NCBI RefSeq assembly: GCF_014287675.1
Contig: NZ_JACOPQ010000001.1
Coordinates: 432,774-496,773 of the forward strand
Reading direction: 5' to 3'
DNA: 64,000 nucleotides
From: Lawsonibacter faecis
GTDB taxonomy: Bacteria; Bacillota; Clostridia; Oscillospirales; Oscillospiraceae
Part shown: positions 18,414-26,500 of the stretch, one piece after another
Layout: every line of letters starts with the position of its first letter
Position numbering within the stretch: the first letter of the stretch is position 1
Translations under genes and position numbers: made by a program
The notes under the pieces: generated by a model
What the model was told of the DNA's origin: nothing
Database searches by the model: none
The model's input: the letters and a program-made list of their open reading frames with translations, nothing else

Positions 18414-19976
18414 TTAGGCTTTCTCCTTTGAGCTCTTTGGGTGGCGGATATCATAAAACCGTTCCGTCCCCTCCTCCAGCGCCGCGTAAAATTCCTCAGA
18501 CTCTGCGGGGTTGTCGGGCTTGTCCCACAAGCTGATGACAGGCATCAGAATTGCGTTGACGGCCAGGCCGATGGCCCCATACCAGGTGCCGCCGATATTC
18601 CAGACGAAGTAGGTCATCAGGACCACCACGGTGCCGACAATACTGCAGATGAGGGCTGCTTTTTTTGTGGCGCGCCTCCAGTAAATTCCGTACAGCAGAA
18701 TGGGAAACAGCGGCATTACGATGGCAATGGAGAACATAATAAGCGTATAGATAAGCTCCGGGGGATTGAGCGCAAAGAGGACTGCTATCGCGCCGATGCA
18801 CAGGATGACGATTCGGCCGATACGCTCCTTCTGTCGAACCGTGAGCTCTTTACGAAAGGCGTGGATGATGAAATCGTCGGAGATGACGGAAGCGCCCACC
18901 AGTAGGAAGGAGTCCGCCGTTGAGATTCCAACACCAGCGGCACCCACAAAGAACATAATCATCAGCCCCACCGCCAAGCCGCTATTTGCGGGATTGATAA
19001 TGTTCTCCACGATATAGGGAATTATCATTTCCGTCACGCCGGCATCCATGCCGGGTAGGGCCGCAATGCCCACTGCCCCGATGAGGAAGGTGAAGGACCA
19101 GACCAGCGCCTGCAGCAATGGTGTAATAGACATGACCTTTCGCTGAGTGCGAAGGTCCATACCCGAATATGCGGAACGGACGAAGACATGGGGCAGCATA
19201 ATGGTGTAGCCGATCATGCAGGAGAAGGGGTAGCCGAAACGGGCGCCATAGGAGGTCCACTCATAAGTACCGGGATAGGAGAACCAGGAATCCCCTACGT
19301 TTTCATAGATCATATGAAAGCAGGCGGTCAGGGAACCGCCGCAGCAGTACATCAAGGCAGCAATGCCGATAAACACCAGACACCCCATGAAGACCAATCC
19401 CTGGATTGTATCTGTCCACGCGACAGATTTAAAGCCGCCCACCGTGGTAAAGACCACCATGGCAAGACCGATCACGAGCACCACAGCCGTATAGTTCATT
19501 GCGCCGCCGGTAGCCACTGACGCTGCCTGGGCGATGGAGACCATGACCGAGGTGACATATGGAATGGACGCGGCAAGAAAAATTATCCCCGTCACAATCC
19601 GCAACATTGGGCTGCGGAAGCGATCGTAAAAGCAGTCGGAGGGGGTGACATAATTTCGTCGGGCATTGACCACCCAAATTTTGTTGGTGGAAAAATACAT
19701 GGCAACCACAAACATGGGGAAATAGGTCATTTCGGAAAACCAGTAAGTAAGCCCGCCCCGGTAATACCCGCCGGGCCCCGCAAAAAATACCCAAACCGAC
19801 ATTAGGGACGCAATATAGGTCATAACAAGCAAAGGCCAGGGCAGCGTCGCCTTAAATACGTTGAAATGTCCTTCCCTGCGTCTCTGATTCCAAGAGATAA
19901 ATCGGGAAATTCCCATGACGATGAGCAGATAACCAATGATGCAGATCCACATAACGCTTGGCTTAAGCAAGGTCAT
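18414..19976 (-). CDS. Sodium:solute symporter (SSS family)
   Basis: 520 residues with about 13 hydrophobic segments. The region VVFTTVGGFKSVAWTDTIQG (about 187-206) is the SSS signature area, and GVGISTADSFLLVGASVISDD (about 355-375) is the conserved TM8 region of PutP/PanF-like carriers. It would import an organic acid or similar solute with sodium. It follows a small two-segment membrane protein by 23 bases, and precedes the reductase gene by 24 bases, so all three are cotranscribed. The substrate is probably the carboxylated ring compound degraded by the island; inferred from context. Confidence 0.9.
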   Translation of the reverse strand: MTLLKPSVMWICIIGYLLIVMGISRFISWNQRRREGHFNVFKATLPWPLLVMTYIASLMSVWVFFAGPGGYYRGGLTYWFSEMTYFPMFVVAMYFSTNKIWVVNARRNYVTPSDCFYDRFRSPMLRIVTGIIFLAASIPYVTSVMVSIAQAASVATGGAMNYTAVVLVIGLAMVVFTTVGGFKSVAWTDTIQGLVFMGCLVFIGIAALMYCCGGSLTACFHMIYENVGDSWFSYPGTYEWTSYGARFGYPFSCMIGYTIMLPHVFVRSAYSGMDLRTQRKVMSITPLLQALVWSFTFLIGAVGIAALPGMDAGVTEMIIPYIVENIINPANSGLAVGLMIMFFVGAAGVGISTADSFLLVGASVISDDFIIHAFRKELTVRQKERIGRIVILCIGAIAVLFALNPPELIYTLIMFSIAIVMPLFPILLYGIYWRRATKKAALICSIVGTVVVLMTYFVWNIGGTWYGAIGLAVNAILMPVISLWDKPDNPAESEEFYAALEEGTERFYDIRHPKSSKEKA

Positions 19977-19999
19977 TCACCCCTCTCTTCTCCGTACGG

Positions 20000-20209
20000 T
20001 CAATCCTGCCGCGGTTTCTTCAATCGGTATATTCTGTTTATTATGAAAAAGCCTATGTAATTCGCAGCCCAGACCCAGACCATGGACACTACCCCGTGGA
20101 TGACCGCTGCCCTCATATCACCGTATTGGGGAAAACCAGGTATGTTATAAAAGAGATACCCCATGATGCAAACGGCCAGCCAGATTTTCTCCGCTTTTAC
20201 GAGTTTCAT
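20000..20209 (-). CDS. Small two-helix membrane protein, probable partner of the sodium symporter
   Basis: 69 residues with two hydrophobic stretches (about 9-24 and 37-60) and a basic C-terminus (RIYRLKKPRQD). Short proteins of this sort (YhdT/DUF997- or DUF3311-like) often sit directly upstream of SSS symporters. GGGAGGTAAAATAC precedes the ATG, and the symporter follows after 23 bases. Which small family it belongs to is uncertain. Confidence 0.7.
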   Translation of the reverse strand: MKLVKAEKIWLAVCIMGYLFYNIPGFPQYGDMRAAVIHGVVSMVWVWAANYIGFFIINRIYRLKKPRQD

Positions 20210-20289
20210 TGTATTTTACCTCCCTTCTAATTATTTCCAAAATTTATTCTATATTTTAGACTGCGTTCTAGTTCTTTATTTCCTTTTTA

Positions 20290-20385
20290 CTACTTTCGAC
20301 TGGTTTCGTCAATGATAAAATTGCTCTTTTTATTATTTTTATAATAAACGTAAATTAGAATCGATAGTTCTTGTATAGTTTCCAT
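20290..20385 (-). CDS. Possible 31-residue small protein upstream of the symporter pair
   Basis: An ATG at 20385 follows GGAGGAAATGTTAT, a strong and well-spaced ribosome binding site. The 31 codons contain a hydrophobic core (LSILIYVYY) and a charged tail (KNNKKSNFIIDETSRK). It lies alone between the UPF0280 terminator and the symporter genes, in AT-rich sequence. It could be a leader peptide or a small membrane protein; chance cannot be excluded. Confidence 0.35.
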   Translation of the reverse strand: METIQELSILIYVYYKNNKKSNFIIDETSRK

Positions 20386-20421
20386 ATAACATTTCCTCCA
20401 CCCTCCTACGATTGGACATAT

Positions 20422-20471
20422 AAAATGCCCTGCGGGACGACCGCTATCGCAGCCACCCCGCAGGGCATTTT
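20422..20471 (-). terminator. Terminator after the UPF0280 gene
   Basis: A perfect 15-bp stem (20422-20436 with 20457-20471) with a 20-base loop is flanked by A/T. It lies 10 bases past the UPF0280 stop and separates the tetR-UPF0280 unit from the symporter operon. Confidence 0.7.
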
Positions 20472-20480
20472 CTTCTTTTA

Positions 20481-21332
20481 TTATGGTTCGTGCACCGCAT
20501 TGCCCGGGAACGCAAAACGCCGGCCTTGAATACTGCCCTCCATACGGATCAGCAGCCCCGCACTGTACTGGCGGCCCGCCTCTTCTAAAACCTGAGTAAT
20601 TGCACGGTGCAGCTCCTCCTCCGGCAGGATGTCTGTCGCCGTGACCACCTCCAGCTCCGGGATATCTGTCTGGGGATCCAGGTTCACCGCCAGAGTAGAT
20701 GCCACCCGGGGGGAATCGATAAAGGAACAGTTGGCCAAATGGGTGGCAAGCGCATCCGCCACGTTGGCCCGTGCGGCAAAGACCGTGACGCTCTCCGCTA
20801 TCCCCCTGGTAAAGCTGCGTCCCCCCAGCCCACTGGTGCATATACCGCCAATTCCTGCTCCCGCTTGAATCAGGGCAGGCTGCGAAGTTTCTCCCGTGTG
20901 CAGATCGATTACCGTCCTCAGCCGAAGGCTTTGGCCCGGCGCCAGACGAAGCGCTACGTCCCCGCCGTTGTTTGCCACCGCCACAGCGGCGCCCTGGTCG
21001 GCCAGCCAATCCGCCACCGTATCCGCCAAGGAACCCGCCACCGCCGCCATAGGCGTGAGCGTGGGTTCCCCGGTGAGACGCACCGCCCGGCACATCGCAA
21101 GCGGCAGTCCCTGGAGCTGGCTTTCAGTTACCGCATCCGGCCTTCTCCGCAGCAGGGGCAGGGCCTCGGCAATCTGCGCCAAGCCGGTTCGCAGTACTTT
21201 GAATGCATTCCGGCACAGGGCGGTAAGGGGCTTACCTTCTTCATTATACGCCGCTACCAGCATGGCCGTCGGTCCGTATTCAATATATACCTGTCCTTCC
21301 GGCATAATCCGGATATGTTCATCCTTCAGCAT
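20481..21332 (-). CDS. UPF0280 family protein (ApbE-related fold)
   Basis: 283 residues. The middle carries family-type glycine-rich segments (VAGSLADTVADWLADQG and VANNGGDVALRL, about 125-160), then GIGGICTSGLGGRSFTRGIAES (about 195-215, quoted in part: SGLGGRSFTRGIAES). UPF0280 proteins resemble ApbE flavin transferases but have no settled function. Start at 21332 is preceded by GACGGAGCGGGCG; longer in-frame starts overlap the TetR gene and are rejected. Cotranscribed with tetR, 37 bases apart. A role in maturing a cofactor of the island's redox enzymes is possible, but is inference. Confidence 0.75.
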   Translation of the reverse strand: MLKDEHIRIMPEGQVYIEYGPTAMLVAAYNEEGKPLTALCRNAFKVLRTGLAQIAEALPLLRRRPDAVTESQLQGLPLAMCRAVRLTGEPTLTPMAAVAGSLADTVADWLADQGAAVAVANNGGDVALRLAPGQSLRLRTVIDLHTGETSQPALIQAGAGIGGICTSGLGGRSFTRGIAESVTVFAARANVADALATHLANCSFIDSPRVASTLAVNLDPQTDIPELEVVTATDILPEEELHRAITQVLEEAGRQYSAGLLIRMEGSIQGRRFAFPGNAVHEP

Positions 21333-21369
21333 AATCGCCCGCTCCGTCGTCACCCTGCAAATACAGGAG

Positions 21370-21999
21370 TTATTTCTTATCGCCGGAGATTCCTTTGCAA
21401 AATATTTCAATGGTGTCCTTATTTCGTTCGATAATATTATATTTACCCTTTTTATAGCACCACTCAAGTAGCAGAGAGCGGTTGAAAACATGGATTGCCC
21501 GCAGAATTTCGTCGCAGTTCATGTCGTCCCGAATTTCACCGTTCTGCTGTCCTCCGAGGATGATGGCGCTGACAATTAAATCAGTCTGGTGCTGTTCATA
21601 GAAATTCATGGCGTCCTCCGGAGGGTCGTTCATCACACTGATAAACATCTGGCTGAGGAAGGCAACATTGCTGCTGGATGTAGATGTATCTATCGTAATG
21701 ATAATCAAATCCCGAATTTTGTCCACTGCATTTTTCATCCTATAACCCGGCTCCGAGGAGAGCTTGGCATAGCTCTTCAGAATATCCTCCCCGAGGACCT
21801 CGCTGCGATAGATTATCAGGTCGCTTTTGCTGCGGAATAGATTATAAAAGGAACCTTTGGACATATTTACATTTTTGACGATATCGTCTACGGTAACCTG
21901 GCTGTATCCATAGCGGTCAAACAAGTCCAAGGCGCTTTTCAGCAAGGTTTTGCGGTTGGTTTCCGATTTTAACTGTCTGTTGGACGGCGTGATCGACAT
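21370..21999 (-). CDS. TetR-family transcriptional regulator
   Basis: 209 residues. The N-terminal helix-turn-helix is clear: LLKSALDLFDRYGYSQVTVD, then IVKNVNMSKGSFYNLFRSKSDL (about 18-62; the second piece is longer and includes GSFYNLF). The C-terminal ligand domain is divergent, as usual. It is the first gene of the minus-strand island and the only regulator within it, so it likely controls the catabolic genes and itself. GGGGGGTAACAG precedes the ATG. Ligand unknown. Confidence 0.9.
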   Translation of the reverse strand: MSITPSNRQLKSETNRKTLLKSALDLFDRYGYSQVTVDDIVKNVNMSKGSFYNLFRSKSDLIIYRSEVLGEDILKSYAKLSSEPGYRMKNAVDKIRDLIIITIDTSTSSSNVAFLSQMFISVMNDPPEDAMNFYEQHQTDLIVSAIILGGQQNGEIRDDMNCDEILRAIHVFNRSLLLEWCYKKGKYNIIERNKDTIEIFCKGISGDKK

Positions 22000-22070
22000 A
22001 TCTGTTACCCCCCATGGAAAAAATTTGACTATAATTAAGTCCGTAGTTTATTTTCGATTCTTCTTTACCT

Positions 22071-22099
22071 ATATTACCCTATTTAGCTTGTCTTTGCAA
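22071..22099 (-). promoter_or_regulatory. Promoter for tetR-UPF0280
   Basis: On the minus strand TTGCAA and TAATAT are separated by 17 bases; the -10 lies 72 bases before the tetR start. A loose inverted repeat (ACTA at 22028 and TAGT at 22044) lies between them and could be an operator. Confidence 0.45.
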
Positions 22100-22180
22100 T
22101 ACATATCCTGAGCTTAACTTTATATGGCCTGCATATGCAGATACTTTCATACAATAGTTGATTTGCCCGAAAATTGTTTC
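22095..22180 (-). pseudogene. Second fragment of the radical SAM gene family
   Basis: Bases 22123-22174 align without gaps to 7241-7292 at 43 of 52 positions; the first 20 are identical. In the matching frame the peptides correspond (IFGQINYCMKVSAYAGHIK here, IFRRTNCCKEASAYAGHKK there). Only this C-terminal stretch is recognisable, and it has no start codon. It marks the far side of the catabolic island. Confidence 0.6.
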
Positions 22181-23006
22181 ACGTTGTAGCAAAGATAGAG
22201 CCAAGGGATAGAGTACTGAATAAAGGAATACGGACAAAAATGTCCGTAACCGCTTAAGCCAGCTAGCACAGGGGACTAGAGTTTATAGGTAAAAAAATAA
22301 GCAAAACTCAAATTGATTACGCCGCAAACACGATGGGGCCTCCCTACAGACATAAAATAATAGAGGTGGAATGCCACCCTATTGGATTTTATACCTTAAT
22401 TTCTTTATAAAAGGCTTATAAGAGATTAAAGGTATTTATTTGCTTTTGCAGAGATCATTACTGGCACCACATTGGGTTTCTAGCTTCTTAAGCCCACTGA
22501 ACTCAGAGGCCGGAAGCCTGTTCTCCCTGGGAGAGAAGTATTTGACTGGGGTTTGAGAGAGGGAGATGCCTCTTAGTCTTCGACTAATGCTCCAGAGGAA
22601 TGTCGCCGTCGAAGCCAAAGAGTGCCCATACCGGCTGACGCCGGCACGCTTGCTAGGGCGCGCTATTGGCTCCACCAGGGGCGGGCTTGAAGTATCCTAC
22701 CCACCTTTTGGGGTGGAAAGCTTTAATGGCCCTACTGTGCTATGCTACTACTTTGAGCTGAGAAAAGCCTTTTGCTTGTACTGGTATCTCATGTATCCCC
22801 CAGCACATACAGGTTCATTTGGAGCATTTTCAAGCAGCCTACATAACGTTTTATAGCAAAGAATCCTCCCGCTCGTCATTGTGACAATGTGACAAGTAGG
22901 AGGGCTTAATAATTTTCTTGCTTTAATAATAACTGGGGCTTATGCCGTGTTTGTAATAAGAAGCATAGGGCTGAGACTCATGCTTAGTACTCCTAATAAA
23001 TAAATT
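22181..23006. other. 826-base stretch without a recognisable gene
   Basis: Short overlapping frames exist on both strands (22436-22675 minus, 22566-22856 plus), but neither has a ribosome binding site or a recognisable domain. Imperfect hairpins occur at about 22365-22385 and 22872-22906. The base composition is AT-richer than the flanking genes. It may be decayed mobile DNA; nothing specific can be supported. Confidence 0.4.
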
Positions 23007-23039
23007 GGGGCCGCCCGCCATTAGTAGACGGACGACCCC
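23007..23039 (-). terminator. Terminator of the first giant SLH enzyme gene
   Basis: An 11-bp stem (23007-23017 with 23029-23039, two G-U pairs on the minus strand) is followed on that strand by an AT-rich run. It lies 17 bases beyond the stop and resembles the terminator at 32431. Confidence 0.65.
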
Positions 23040-23052
23040 GAAGGAAGAAAGG

Positions 23053-23573
23053 AAGCTTATTTAAGGGTGTTCTCAATGAAGCGCTGGAGCATTGTAGCCA
23101 CTTCTGCGCGGGAGGCGAGGCCGGAGGGGTCCAGCTTTCCGCCAGACTTCCCGGTGATGATGCCCTCAGCGACCGCCCAGTTCATAGCATCCGACGCCCA
23201 ATCGGAGATGCTGCCGCTGTCGGCAAATCCGCTCAGGTCGGCCTGGGTCTTCTCCGCTCCGGCATATCGATAGAGCATCACCGCCAGCTGCTCGCGGGTA
23301 ATGCCGACTTCGGCATTGGTGCCGTCAGTGATACCGTTCTCCACACCCCAGTCCATGGCTTTACTGTACCACGTCTCGCCACCCTCAGTGTCCTGACCGT
23401 CCAAGCGGGCAAGAACAGTAACCAGCATGGCGCGGGTCATGTCACCCATGGGGTCAAAGACATCGTTGCCGGTGCCGGTAAAGAGCTCACGGCTGGCGAC
23501 GAACTGGACGGAGTCGGCGGCCCAGTGGCTTACAGCCACATCGGCAAAGGTCTTGCTGTTGTCGATGACCTTC
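23053..23573 (-). repeat. Near-identical SLH-coding block, copy 1
   Basis: The last 521 bases of this gene align without gaps to 32478-32998 of the second giant gene. One stretch of roughly 88 bases (about 23169-23256) is identical. Both encode the same three SLH modules. Confidence 0.85.
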
Positions 23574-26500
23574 ACCTTGATATTGCCCTCGGCGATAAAG
23601 CTGAGCCCATCCCCAGTGACCACAGAGGTCCTGATGATTCTCTCGGTACCGTCCTCGTTCACTGCCACAGCAACAATACCGGGGGCGGCATCCTTCACAG
23701 GTACAGTGATTTTGGCACTCTCAACGTCCTTGGGCAGGGTCACGCTGGCAGTAATCTCACCTTTGGCGGTGGCGGCAGTCTCTGTCTTCACGCCGCCGGC
23801 ATCGGTCACGCTGCTGGTAAAAGAGCCGTCGGGCTTAGTAACGGTCTCGCTCTTATAGCCGTCCTTCCTGGTGACGGTCTCAGTCACGTTGCCGTCCTTT
23901 TTGGTCTCCACCACGGTCTTGTCGCCGTTGGGATAGGTGGTGGTCTCAGTCACCGTGCCGGTGGTCTTATTGGTGACGGTCTTGGTGGTGGAACCGTCCT
24001 CGTTTTTCACAGTCTCGGTGGTGCTGCCGCCGCCCGTGGGGGGAACGTAGGGGGGCGTGTAATTTGTCACAGTCACTTCACAGGTGGCGGTAAAGCCTCC
24101 GTCTTCAGTGGTAACGGTAATGGTCGCGTTGCCCTCTTCCACTGCGGTGACAAGACCGTTCTCGTCAACAGCGGCAACCTCATCAGCGCTGCTCTCCCAG
24201 ACAACATTCCGGTTGGTAGCGGTGTCGGGCATTACGGCGGCGGTAAGTGTGCCGCTGTTGCCCACTGTCAGGCTCAGTTCGGTCTTGTCCAGGGTGATGC
24301 CGGTGACGGGAGTTGCTGCGGCTTGTTCTACATACAATGTCACCGGGGTGCCAACCGCCGTTGTGGGTGCCTTGCCGTCCTCGGTATTGGTTACCTCACA
24401 GCGGTATTGCCAGCCGCTGTTCTCCAAGGTGATATCGGCGGCGGGAATCGTGTAGACAATGCCGGTCTCATTTTCCAGATTGGTCCAATCGCTTTCGGTT
24501 TTGCGCTGCCACTGATAGGTATAGGTCCCACCGGCGGTCACGGTCAGTTCGATACCCTCGCCCTCGTAGGGGAGAATAATTTTTGCGGGCATCCCGGAGA
24601 CCGTGGCATCAGGTGCGGCAGATGTGTCCAAATTTCTCCAATGGGCATAGAGCGTATGGTCTGCGGTGGTTGTGACTATGGTTGCTTCAGTTACCTGTTC
24701 GCCGCCCACGGCGGCGGTATACCAGCCATCAAACGCCACGCTATCGTCATAAGCGGTGGGTTCTGGCAGCTCACCATAGGGCTGACCGTAGGTGACGGTG
24801 ACGCTGTTACTCCCCAGCTCTCCGCCGTTAGCGTCCAGGGTCACAGTGTAGGTCTGTGCGGTATAAATTGCCGTGACAGTTTTGTTTTCGGTGATGTTCA
24901 CGAGGTCTTCGGCTACATCCCATACGCCGTTGTGGCCGGTCTTGGTGGGCACGGCGGGGAACTTAGAGACGGGCAGAGTGCCGCCTTCCTCCACGGTCTC
25001 TGTACCAACGATCTTGTCATCGGCGAAGAAGGTAACTGTGTAGTCCTTGGGGACCGGCGGCTGATAGCCCTCAATGATAAGCGTAACGCTCTCGCTGGCC
25101 AGGACAGTACCCTCACCAGCCACACGCACTTCATAAGAGGCGGGAGAGAGACCTGTGACCGTGGTTGTAAGGCACTTGGTCCAGCCTGCAGCTGTGCTGT
25201 CCCTATACTCCATGGCAGAGGTCACACCCGTGATGGTTCCGTCATTGTTTTCCGCCGTTGTGCAGTCGGTTTTACCAACGCTGATGGGGGTGGATGCCTG
25301 TGTCAGTGTGATAGTCTGGACTGCGGATTCCACAGTGGTACTGCCGTCGCCCAGCTGTTTTACCCGAATGCCATCGGCTACTGTAAGCTTTGCTTCGGAC
25401 AGGTCTATAGGCGTCTCTTCCACGGCCATCCAATTGATGCCGCCGTCCACGGAGTACTTCATTTCGCTGGTCACGTTGCTCAGTGTCATGGTCGCGGCAT
25501 CGAAGACAGCAGTGGGAGTTACGGCAATCTGCTTATCTGCCAGCTCTGCAATTGCAGCTGCAGTTAGGGGTGCTGAAAAAATCTTAACTTCGTCGATAGC
25601 ACCGTGGAACGGATAGGAGAGACCGCCGCCCGACTTCTGACTGCCGCCGATCCGGAAGGGCACCCGTGTCTCTACGCCGAACTGCACATCGTCACAGCCG
25701 ATGAGTTCGCCATCCAGGTAGACCTGTGCACTTCCATTTCCCTTGACAAATGCCACATGGTGCCAAGCATTGGCGGTTACAGGCTTATCCTTGCTGCCAA
25801 TCACTGCACAAGCATTGGAGTTGGTACGGAGCACACCATTGCTGCCGTCTACAAAGAAGATGATACCGCGGCTTTGGGCGTCGCCAGAGATGTCGTTACC
25901 TACGACAGCATTGACACCACTGCTTCCGTCCCAGTTAATCCATGCGGAAACAGTGAACTCATCACTGGCGTAAAGCGCATCACTGTCCACGTCGATATAG
26001 CCGTCGCCGCTGAACTTAGCAGCGTTATTGTTCTTGCCCGAAGTAGAACCAACATTTGCAGATTTAACACCGTTGGTCTTGCCAAGCTCATCAATTGCCT
26101 CGACGTCGGCAGCCTCGTCCAGCTTGAAGTAGTGCTCAACAATTGTGAGTGTGAAAGTCTTCTCGGCGATGGTCCCAAGCCCAGACGCGTCCTTTACATT
26201 TACAACCTTCAGTGTAGCTCTGTCCAAGAGCGTCATACCATCCAGCGTCAGGCTAACGGTTCTACCGTCCGCACTCAGAGCAGCTGAAGTAATGGATGCA
26301 TTGGCCACGCCGGTCAGGACATAGTTCGTCAAAGCCTCAGCAGTGGTCTTATCCATCGCCTTATTGAAAGTCACGACGGCATCTGTGCTGCTGTTGAGGA
26401 TCGCTTTCATAACCACAGGGGGGAGAACCTTGGTGGTGACCACCACTGCGGTAGACTTGACACTTTTCATATCAGCCGCGTTGACTGCACAGACTTCATA

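Noticed and set aside
8081..21999. Complete nicotinate fermentation operon
   Set aside because: Only the hydroxylase, reductase and enamidase-like steps are present; later enzymes are absent, so the pathway name was not assigned.
22436..22856. Two short overlapping frames (79 and 96 codons)
   Set aside because: No ribosome binding sites, no domains, and they are on opposite strands of an intergenic region.
23525..25567. 680-codon plus-strand frame inside the first giant gene
   Set aside because: Antisense shadow of Thr/Val-rich coding sequence; no start site or domain.
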